From Micromonospora sp. PLK6-60 (GTDB taxonomy: Bacteria; Actinomycetota; Actinomycetes; Mycobacteriales; Micromonosporaceae), in NCBI RefSeq assembly GCF_019890675.1, contig NZ_JAIOAA010000008.1, positions 186,001 through 250,000 of the forward strand: a stretch of 64,000 nucleotides of DNA, read 5' to 3'. Below are positions 58,444 to 64,000 of this stretch, piece after piece. How positions within the stretch are numbered: the first letter of the stretch is position 1; each line of letters starts with the position of its first letter. The translations under genes and the position numbers were made by a program. The notes beneath the pieces were generated by a model. It made no database searches. It was given only the letters and a program-made list of their open reading frames with translations, and was not told the origin of the DNA.

Positions 58444-59289
58444 ATGAACCCGATCGAAGAGTGGCTGACCCAGCCCGAAGGACTGGCCGATCGCCTGCGT
58501 GCCCTGCGCACGCAGACCGGCCTGTCCGGCAAGCAGCTCGCCGACGCGAACGGCTGGGCACCGTCGAAGGTCTCCCGACTGGAGAACGGCCGGCAGATGC
58601 CGGCGCCCGCCGACCTGTACGCGTGGGCACGCGCCTGCGGTGCCGACGACACCGCCGCTCAAGACCTGTTGCGGATGCTCGGCGAGGTCCAGGCCGCGCA
58701 CCGCAGCTTCCGCCGCCGGATGCGTCAAGGCCAAGCCGCCGTTCAGGACAGCTACAACCAGCTTGTCGCCGAATCGCGCCTGATCCGGCACTTCGAAACC
58801 GTGTACGTACCCGGGCTACTTCAGACCGCCGACTACGCCCGCCGCGTCCTCACCGAGATGGTCGAGCTACACAACCTCGACATCGTCGACGTGGACGCCG
58901 CGGTAGCCACCCGGATGCAGCGCCAGCACCTGCTGTACGACACCAGCAAGCGTTTCGAGTTCCTACTAGCCGAGCCCGTACTGCGGTGGCTGCTGTGCTC
59001 GCCCGAGGTCATGCGCGGCCAACTCGACCGGCTGCAAACTGTGGTTGGCGTACCGAACATCCGCTTCGGCATCCTGCCGCTCGGCGTCCCGCTCGCCACC
59101 ACCCCGCAAAACTCCTTCTAGATGTACGACGACGTCGCCATCGTGGAGACCTTCGTCGGCGAGACCACCCACCGCGACGACGAAGCTGCCGCGTACGCCA
59201 AGGCCATCGAACGACTCTGGAACGAAGCCATCACCGGAGAAGACGCCCGCAGACTCATCGTCCGCGCGGCCCATGACCTCCAGGACTAG
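58444..59289 (+). pseudogene. XRE/DUF5753 regulator interrupted by an in-frame TAG
   Basis: A 281-codon frame (excluding the final stop) with one internal stop at 59119-59121. The N-terminal XRE HTH is at residues 16-70 (LRTQTGLSGKQLADANGWAP, then SKVSRLENGRQMPAP). DUF5753 follows (SRLIRHFETVYVPGLLQTAD, then YARRVLTEM, ATRMQRQHLL, VVGVPNIRFGILPLGVPLA). After NSF comes TAG, then directly MYDDVAIVETFVGETTHRDD and the family's normal C-terminus to 59289 in the same frame. So a single base change broke it; the first 225 residues could still be made. ATG 58444 with GAGGAAG upstream. Confidence 0.85.
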
Positions 59290-60224
59290 GAGGACATCGT
59301 GAATTCTGCCGTCACTTCCGGACCTTCCCACGTGACGTCAGTTCTCGCCAGGGTAGTTCTCGCTGAGGCTTTTTTACCGTGCCCGACCACAGCGAATTCG
59401 ATGTTCAAGGCCAGTTCATCGAACTGCTCAAACTCAGGCGGACAATTCAGTTCTCTGCTGTCGAAGTCGAGATGCAGTCGACCAGGGCCGGTGCAATAGA
59501 TGCCATCATGGCGGAACTCGATTCCACGCGATCCTTTTAGCTCGCGCGATTTGTAGGGAAGGTTCACTTCCGTGATTGCGTGAACTTGGCGGTTCTCGCC
59601 GAGCACCGCAATTGACGCCTGATGTATAGGCAGAAATGCCAAGTCAGGACCAAGGTGCTCAAAGAACAGGTCTACGTTCCCTGTCAGACTTGCTCGTCCC
59701 GAGCGGAAGTAAGAAAGGTTGGCGTCGAGAATCGTGATCGTCGGGAGGCCAACTGTGGGCAGGAGAAGGCGCAACAGTTCGTGGCGTTTCGCACTCCTAG
59801 TCCTAGTGCCTTCCCGCCATGGAACTTCCAACTCTGAATTACCACCGGTTGTCTTGACCAAATACGGTGACCGGTCGGTCTCGAAATGCAACCCGAGCAC
59901 TCTGCCGTAACCCGTCTCGACGTAGGTGCTCGTCATTTCCGGGACAACTGCGTCATTGAATCGGCTAACCATCTGCGCCCACCAATCGGCGAGGTCCAGA
60001 GAAGTGTCGAGAGGCTGAATCGCTCTAGAGTCCTCGTTCAGGCCAATAATCCAGATTATCTCCTCTCCCATGGCGCTATTCGCTGCCCCGGCTAGTTGGC
60101 GCGCCTTGTCAGGACCGGGCAGCTTGCCTTTGCACTCAATCCGCTCGTCCTCGACCGAACGCCCACTCATAACGTCAGCAACGGCACTGACCACGATTGC
60201 CTCAATTAGTGCGCGCTTCGCCAC
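59286..60224 (-). CDS. AlbA_2 (Schlafen-like) domain protein
   Basis: A 312-residue protein. The N-terminal third matches AlbA_2: RIECKGKLPGPDKARQLAGA, then ANSAMGEEIIWIIGLNED, with E-x-K, A-x-x-N and the I-G turn, ending in VPWREGTRTRSAKRHELLRL (about 135-155). The C-terminal half (about 160-312) is beta-rich and unassigned. Schlafen AlbA_2 proteins bind or cleave nucleic acids and occur in phage-defence and stress loci. GTG 60224 follows a purine-rich GGGGGGGTAGAG. Composition is clearly less G/C-rich than the chromosome. It converges with the XRE gene with a 4-bp overlap (CTAG). Confidence 0.72.
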   Translation of the reverse strand: MAKRALIEAIVVSAVADVMSGRSVEDERIECKGKLPGPDKARQLAGAANSAMGEEIIWIIGLNEDSRAIQPLDTSLDLADWWAQMVSRFNDAVVPEMTSTYVETGYGRVLGLHFETDRSPYLVKTTGGNSELEVPWREGTRTRSAKRHELLRLLLPTVGLPTITILDANLSYFRSGRASLTGNVDLFFEHLGPDLAFLPIHQASIAVLGENRQVHAITEVNLPYKSRELKGSRGIEFRHDGIYCTGPGRLHLDFDSRELNCPPEFEQFDELALNIEFAVVGHGKKASARTTLARTDVTWEGPEVTAEFTMSS

Positions 60225-60645
60225 CTCTACCCCCCCGCCGTCCAGAAGGTCCCCGTCTAGCTCTGCTCAGCTTAGGTTGCCGAATTCTTCTCTACTAGAT
60301 CAAGGCGGCCCGCAAGCGGGCCGCGCCGGCCGCGCTCGGCCTGCTGGCGGCGCAAGCGCCGGCATCGGCCGGCGCGCCGGCCAGTTAGGGGCATGCCTCC
60401 GGCGGGGGCCAGACGACTCCGAGATGGAGTTGCCGAACGGTTCCGGGTTCGTGGGTGGTGGGATGCATCCCGCCAGCCACCGACCCAGGCAGAGCCGAGC
60501 AGGCCATGGCCAGGGCGACAAGGTCGTTCGTCCGGTAGGGCGCTCCACCTTGTCGCTTTGGCCCTGGCCCGCTCCACGGTGTGTGGGTCGGCGGCAGACG
60601 GGATGGCGGCAGAGGCAGTTAGCGCGTCTAACGGCGTCGGAGGAT
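60225..60645. other. 421-bp gap with strong hairpins
   Basis: It has no supported gene. After a short A/T-rich part it becomes very G/C-rich and structured (see 60305-60569), then returns to plain sequence before the membrane-protein gene end. Confidence 0.6.
60305..60569. ncRNA. Highly structured non-coding stretch, possible RNA
   Basis: Three compact hairpins in a row: GCGGCCCGC-AA-GCGGGCCGC (60305-60324), GGCGC-AA-GCGCC (60349-60360) and the palindrome GGCCGGCGCGCCGGCC (60367-60382). Then comes a long stem: GGCCAGGGCGACAAGG (60508-60523) pairs in two 8-bp parts with CCTTGTCG (60548-60555) and CCCTGGCC (60562-60569), with a small bulge. Strand and expression are unknown; reverse transcriptase or RNA-guided nuclease genes are not nearby. 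It could also be an origin of transfer or a mobile-element end. Confidence 0.4.
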
Positions 60646-61275
60646 CTACAGCCAGCGAGGCTTAGCCGCTTCAGCAATCATGGGCGTCGAAGGGCGCGCA
60701 GTTACTGGCACGGGTTCCTCATGCTCTAGCCGCGACCAGCGGAGGCCGACAGAGTCTGTGTACTGGATCTCAAGCAACGTGTTCACTGCAAGCGGATCAT
60801 GGGCTTCGGTGTGCACGAACGCCTCCCGCGACTCAGCGGCCGGGATGTACCGGAGATCGGTGTGCCTTGTCCTGAAGCCTTGCTGTCCGTCATCCACGAT
60901 CCGCGATGCTGGCCGAAGTTCTAGCCGGCGAGGAGCCTTACCGTCATTGGCGTGAGCAACGAAGTTGACGTCGCGAATCGGACCAGGGCTGTCGTTACGA
61001 ACCGTGAGCGTCACCGTCTCACCTCGGACGCGTTCGACATCGAAGCTCACAAGCCTTGCTTGCGCCGCTTCACGGTTCCGTTGATCCGCCGCTGATTGCT
61101 TATCGTCTAGACGCCTTCGGTGCACCTCCCACCACAGCCCTGCTCCAACGGCTACGACGCTGAGGAACGCGCAGCAACTGGCAAGTAGTGACCCCACCGC
61201 GCCCAGGATCGACCCGACTGCGGCGACCCAGTCAGCGACCGACCCAGGATCCACCCCAGGTTTATCCACGTCCAC
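60646..61275 (-). CDS. Membrane-anchored protein with beta-sandwich-like C-terminus
   Basis: A 209-residue protein if the GTG at 61275 is used; frames extend further upstream to 61428 but without clear features. One membrane helix (about residues 15-45: AVGSILGAVGSLLASCCAFL, then SVVAVGAGLWW) precedes a charged stretch (EVHRRRLDDKQSAADQRNRE) and a beta-rich domain (VTLTVRNDSPGPIRDVNFVA, then HTDLRYIPAAESREAF, LEIQYTDSVGLRWSR). The family is unknown to me. Small one-TM proteins with such tails occur on actinomycete islands. Start uncertain. Confidence 0.55.
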   Translation of the reverse strand: MDVDKPGVDPGSVADWVAAVGSILGAVGSLLASCCAFLSVVAVGAGLWWEVHRRRLDDKQSAADQRNREAAQARLVSFDVERVRGETVTLTVRNDSPGPIRDVNFVAHANDGKAPRRLELRPASRIVDDGQQGFRTRHTDLRYIPAAESREAFVHTEAHDPLAVNTLLEIQYTDSVGLRWSRLEHEEPVPVTARPSTPMIAEAAKPRWL

Positions 61276-61619
61276 TATTGTCTGACTCGACGCAAGTGAG
61301 GGCCTAACGAGTGCCGGGCAAGGTCCACTGCCAGCCAGTACCGACCCTTGGACGCAGTCGTAGAGGCTGTGGCTGTACAGCCAGCCATACAGCCAAGAGC
61401 ACCCGCTGAGGCCGACGCCACCCGACAACGGAAGACGCGCTGACCAAGGCGCGGCTACCTGACCAGCCGCCCGTGATCTTCTTCTAGTCCCAGGCCGCTA
61501 CGGGCCACCGGCGCCAAGCTTGACAGCCGCCATTGAGACTTGTCCGGTAGGGCATTATTTCCGTCTGGGGGATCTTGGACGGTTGGAGACTGCCCGAGGA
61601 GGAGACCTGCGCGCGACGT
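61276..61619. other. 344-bp gap with a perfect 12-bp palindrome
   Basis: I see no gene that I can support. GGCTGTACAGCC lies at 61371-61382, with GGCTGT just before it and ACAGCC again just after. The first part may be an upstream extension of the membrane-protein gene. Confidence 0.5.
61371..61382. promoter_or_regulatory. Perfect palindrome GGCTGTACAGCC
   Basis: A 12-bp palindrome flanked by an extra GGCTGT (left) and ACAGCC (right), so that two nested dyads are present. It lies 95-107 bp upstream of the presumed start of the membrane-protein gene and may be an operator. Confidence 0.45.
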
Positions 61620-62747
61620 CTAATGCAGGAACGTCTCGTCTACCGGGTGGCAGCGTTTCGGTGCCCTCACGATAAGTGGGCGGCCTACACCGCTTTGAAT
61701 CTGGCCTTCAACCAGAACGGGCCGAGCGTCTCTGTGCCAGGAGACGGCCTCAGCGTAGTGTTCGGAAGGCAAGCGGACAGCAATCTCGCTGTACCTGTTG
61801 TTTCGGATGGTCGAAACTTTAATCCAACCCCACGCGTCGCCGGTGCTATGCCTAAGCTCGACGATCTTTCCCGAGAATATTTGTTGTGGTTCCACCTTGT
61901 TTACGCGAAGCTTTTCTGCAGTCTTTTCAACCAGATCGTGTGCGTCGGAATCGATCGAGACGGACTGCGGCAGGGCCTGCGAATGCTTCACGGCTTCCGC
62001 CCAGCTAAATTGCGTCTCAAACTCGCCTACTGCATCCTCAGAAAGAACGCGGCTTAAGGCAGAACAGAATTCACGACTCACTCCCCGCTCTACGATGGCT
62101 ATGAGTGTGTCGATGTCTGGTTCACGTGCAGGTTCAACAATCAGCCTTTGTATGGCCTCGATCGACTGGGCGAACGTGCGCATCACTCGACGTTCGAAGG
62201 GCTCTGGGGCGCTGCGTTCGATGGTGACCATCGGCTCTTGCTGGCCCTCAGGTTCCTCTACCTCGGGTAGCTCAACCAGTACGGGGATGATGAAGGAGCC
62301 GTTTTCGGTGTGCCCCATCCGCGCATTCTCAACTACCTTGTCGCCTCGACGAGAGTAGTTATTTCCAATCTCTCCACGTTCCCGAAGTGAAGTGGTGCCA
62401 GATGAGCGGAGCATTACCCTAGCCGAGGAGGTGATGGTTGCCGCGGCCTCTAGGGGAATAGAGTCCGTGATCTTAAAATCGTTGGCGGCGCGCAGCCTAG
62501 TAATGTCGAAGCGAAAGTAGCGGATACGATCCAGCATCTTTCGTGTGGCCAACTCTTCTGACATTGCCAGCCGCTCGACCACGCCCAGCACGATTTCTGG
62601 CTGATCACTTCGGTTTGGCACACCGATTTGGAAGTCGTCTTTAGCCCACAGGCTTCCCGCTACGCCAGGCGGGTACTCGTGCCACCCCTTGTGCCGCATG
62701 TATAGCTGCACGTCCCGAAGGTCGGGAACGGGTGCCTTGATAGCCAT
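61620..62747 (-). CDS. Unrecognised 375-residue protein, partner of the DUF4365-like gene
   Basis: No family is recognised. The N-terminal 60 residues (LYMRHKGWHEYPPGVAGSLW, then AKDDFQIGVPNRS) look like a small alpha/beta domain. A basic middle part (FRFDITRLRAANDFKITDSI) is followed by an acidic linker rich in Glu/Pro (ELPEVEEPEGQQEP). A helical region at about 165-275 contains VKHSQALPQSVSIDSDAHDL. The C-terminal 85 residues (FSGKIVELRHSTGDAWGWIK, then EIAVRLPSEHYAEAVSWH, PVLVEGQIQSGVGR) look like a small OB-like beta-barrel. ATG 62747 follows the upstream gene's TGA after one base, so both are co-translated. Composition is low in G/C for this genome. Confidence 0.65.
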   Translation of the reverse strand: MAIKAPVPDLRDVQLYMRHKGWHEYPPGVAGSLWAKDDFQIGVPNRSDQPEIVLGVVERLAMSEELATRKMLDRIRYFRFDITRLRAANDFKITDSIPLEAAATITSSARVMLRSSGTTSLRERGEIGNNYSRRGDKVVENARMGHTENGSFIIPVLVELPEVEEPEGQQEPMVTIERSAPEPFERRVMRTFAQSIEAIQRLIVEPAREPDIDTLIAIVERGVSREFCSALSRVLSEDAVGEFETQFSWAEAVKHSQALPQSVSIDSDAHDLVEKTAEKLRVNKVEPQQIFSGKIVELRHSTGDAWGWIKVSTIRNNRYSEIAVRLPSEHYAEAVSWHRDARPVLVEGQIQSGVGRPLIVRAPKRCHPVDETFLH

Positions 62748-62748
62748 G

Positions 62749-63420
62749 TCACCGCACCCCCTCGACTGGCGCGAAACACCCGAAGACATCCTTGGCCCAC
62801 AAATCCAAAGTCTCGGACGTAAGCCGCTGAGTCTTCGGGACATTGATGTTCCCCGGCCCTGCTTGCTGATCAACTCTAGTCCAGAAGCCGGCCGCGCGGT
62901 GCATCGTTCCAGTCTCGTCGTGATATAGCCAATCGGCACGATCGTCCACATCAAGGACAACTAGGACGAAGTAGACGGGCAGCAACGACTCCTGCCACTT
63001 CTCGCGCCACTCGACCTCGGCCGGCCAGGTCGCAGAGCGGCCAGCGATCTTGAACTGTGAGGAGCACTTGATCTGGACTGATACCGGCGCGACCGGCAGC
63101 GACACGAGCCCGTCAACGGCGAGGTAGTCCTCGTCCGGCGATGTCTCCGAGAAGCCGACCCCGGCCTGGCTGCAGACGGTCCGGACGTATGCCACGCCAT
63201 ATCGTGCCTTACAGGCGTTTAGTGGAAGGCGCCCGACACTCCGGGCGGGGACGACCGCTTCACCTGGGGCGCCTTCGGCGACGGACATCGATCCATCATG
63301 CGATACATCGATCGCTGACGGTAGACCCTTGGCTACTGTGCGGATGCCCCGGTCGTGCATGCGCTCGATCCTAGTTGGAGTGTGCCAACCGTGCCGCCCG
63401 TAAAGTCGCAGCTCAGACAT
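62749..63420 (-). CDS. DUF4365-like putative nuclease
   Basis: A 223-residue protein. The nuclease-like core is SQAGVGFSETSPDEDYLAVD, then GLVSLPVAPVSVQIKCSSQF (about residues 83-122), with D-G and the D-x(n)-Q-x-K that fits the PD-(D/E)xK fold of DUF4365. Then come WREKWQESLLPVYFVLVVLD and WLYHDET. ATG 63420 lacks a good ribosome-binding site; a shorter start is possible. It forms an operon with the 375-residue protein one base downstream. DUF4365 proteins occur beside defence genes, which makes defence a reasonable but unproven idea. Confidence 0.68.
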   Translation of the reverse strand: MSELRLYGRHGWHTPTRIERMHDRGIRTVAKGLPSAIDVSHDGSMSVAEGAPGEAVVPARSVGRLPLNACKARYGVAYVRTVCSQAGVGFSETSPDEDYLAVDGLVSLPVAPVSVQIKCSSQFKIAGRSATWPAEVEWREKWQESLLPVYFVLVVLDVDDRADWLYHDETGTMHRAAGFWTRVDQQAGPGNINVPKTQRLTSETLDLWAKDVFGCFAPVEGVR

Positions 63421-63688
63421 GGCAGACGGCGAGAGCGTACGGGCCGCCCACGGGCCACAAGCCGGTGTAACTCCAGGCCGGGTGTGGCAAACCGAGACTG
63501 GCTTGGCCTGGTGATGCCAGCCCGATGAACTGATCTTGTGAGATTCCCAAGCTGACAGTCTGGGAGCCACGCGTGGGAGCCACCGGGGCGGACTGGACCG
63601 GACGGGACGGGACCTATCAAGTTGCCGAGCACTTAAGGACCAGGACCAGGCGGACAGCACCGCACGGCCTGGACATGGTCTTGGGAAT
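63421..63688. other. Right end of the island, no gene seen
   Basis: It contains the right arm-type sites and leads into attR. Its position mirrors the left end of the island. Confidence 0.6.
63561..63583. promoter_or_regulatory. Putative arm-type integrase sites, right end
   Basis: TGGGAGCCACG at 63561-63571 and TGGGAGCCAC at 63574-63583 lie 13 bp apart. They match the pair at 57754-57776 in sequence and orientation. Confidence 0.6.
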
Positions 63689-63733
63689 CTACGGATCAGA
63701 AGGTTAGGGGTTCGAGTCCCTTCGGGCGCACAG
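63689..63733 (+). repeat. attR core: displaced 3' half of tRNA-Arg
   Basis: Exact 45-bp copy of 57627-57671. It lacks the 5' half of a tRNA, so it is not a tRNA gene. It marks the right junction of the island. Confidence 0.95.
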
Positions 63734-63740
63734 GACGATC

Positions 63741-63786
63741 AAGGCCGCGACCGGCGTTTTCGCTGGTCGCGGCCTTGGTTTTTCCC
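63741..63786 (+). terminator. Original terminator of tRNA-Arg, displaced by the island
   Basis: AAGGCCGCGACC (63741-63752) pairs fully with GGTCGCGGCCTT (63765-63776), followed by GGTTTTTCCC. It directly follows attR, as the tRNA terminator would before insertion. Confidence 0.8.
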
Positions 63787-64000
63787 AGAATGTACCGCGA
63801 TCTTCCACCATGAGGTTGGTGCTCCGTTGCCACAGTGCTGTCCGGATGGATTCGTGTCGGCCGGTGCCGGCCAGTGCCGTTCCGAGCCGCCCGGTCTGGA
63901 TCATGGCCGGCTGCCGGTCGGTGGCCGCTCACAACAGCGGCCGGCCCGACCGGGGTGATGCTTCCGACCGGGCCGGCATGAGTTCCGTGCTCAGGCGATG
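63787..64000. other. Right flank, chromosome; possible gene end on the minus strand
   Basis: No complete gene. GCCGGCCCG (about 63940-63948) and CGGGCCGGC (about 63968-63976) could form a terminator. A TCA at 63991-63993 would be a TGA on the minus strand, so a leftward gene may end here, but ten bases are not enough to call it. Confidence 0.4.

Larger units (their letters stand above)
57627..63733 (+). mobile_element. Integrated genomic island at tRNA-Arg, integrase deleted
   Basis: About 6.1 kb bounded by the 45-bp att repeats. Next to attL are tandem TGGGAGCCACG sites and, on the minus strand, the C-terminal end of an integrase. It contains DUF6879-like, XRE/DUF5753 (interrupted), AlbA_2, membrane and DUF4365-like genes. 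Large parts (59.3-60.2 and 61.5-63.4 kb) are visibly less G/C-rich than the rest of the window. With no intact recombinase it should be immobile by itself. DUF6879 and XRE/DUF5753 pairs are common on actinomycete integrative elements. Confidence 0.9.

Noticed and set aside
60305..60569. Retron or group II intron
   Set aside because: No reverse transcriptase frame is near, and no intron domain V pattern is seen.
61575..62057. Plus-strand open frame of 160 codons
   Set aside because: It is antisense to the better supported 375-residue protein gene, and no family feature is seen.
63689..63733. Second tRNA-Arg gene
   Set aside because: Only the 3' half is present; it is an att repeat.

Overview
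The window is high-GC actinobacterial DNA. GTG starts are common, stop codons are often shared or overlap, and intergenic regions repeatedly carry a GGGGCCCC/GTTAAC repeat. Gene content and style fit the Micromonosporaceae (Micromonospora or a close relative); this is inferred from pattern recognition, not from a database search.

Layout. 0-5.2 kb: a truncated OmpR-type regulator with a row of DnaA-box-like sites upstream, an alpha/beta hydrolase, an ECF sigma factor overlapping a membrane protein with Asp-box repeats, and a secreted FN3/VCBS protein. 5.3-14.2 kb: a complete Tad (tight adherence, Flp-type) pilus operon: prepilin peptidase, Flp pilin, TadE, TadG-like, CpaB, CpaE/TadZ, CpaF/TadA, a vWA-TadB fusion and TadC. 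14.2-23.2 kb: signalling and surface polysaccharide genes, namely a LuxR-type regulator, a Ser/Thr kinase with an unusual LuxR-like C-terminus, a LytS/LytTR pair, a polyprenyl glycosylphosphotransferase, an Fpg/Nei DNA glycosylase and a GT4 glycosyltransferase. 23.5-24.2 kb: a Phd/VapC toxin-antitoxin pair with a tandem operator. 24.3-26.8 kb: a three-gene set (nucleotidyltransferase, glycerol-1-phosphate-dehydrogenase-like enzyme, CDP-alcohol phosphotransferase) that looks like a small pathway to a phosphopolyol lipid or polymer. 27-45 kb: mostly housekeeping or single genes (CBS protein, aminotransferase, CorA, cyclophilin, rhomboid, thiolase, kinase-fold protein), a two-component system with a DUF5666 lipoprotein, a secreted SGNH hydrolase with a ricin lectin, and GT39/GT2 glycosyltransferases. 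45-57 kb: a split transketolase, SoxR with its operator and a quinone oxidoreductase, tRNA-Ser, a PEBP protein, a methyltransferase, an FhuF-like iron reductase behind an IdeR/DtxR box, an XRE-peptide deformylase fusion, a flavohaemoglobin, a CPBP protease and an EcsC-like protein.

57.5-63.8 kb: tRNA-Ser(GCT) and tRNA-Arg(ACG), followed by an integrated and decayed genomic island of about 6.1 kb. The last 45 bp of tRNA-Arg (57627-57671) are repeated at 63689-63733, defining attL and attR. The island keeps only the C-terminal end of its tyrosine integrase, fused by deletion to a DUF6879-like gene. It then has an XRE/DUF5753 regulator broken by an amber codon, and a cargo that looks more A/T-rich than the chromosome: an AlbA_2 (Schlafen-type) protein, a structured non-coding stretch, a membrane-anchored protein, and a tight two-gene operon of a DUF4365-like nuclease and an unrecognised 375-residue protein. 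That operon is the best candidate here for an undescribed (possibly defence) system.

Repeats are a second theme. Eight copies of a two-half-site GGGGCCCC/GTTAAC element are spread through the core genome and absent from the island. There is a four-copy 56-bp array copying the end of a gene, a 33-bp array, and a 61-bp array next to a long inverted repeat.
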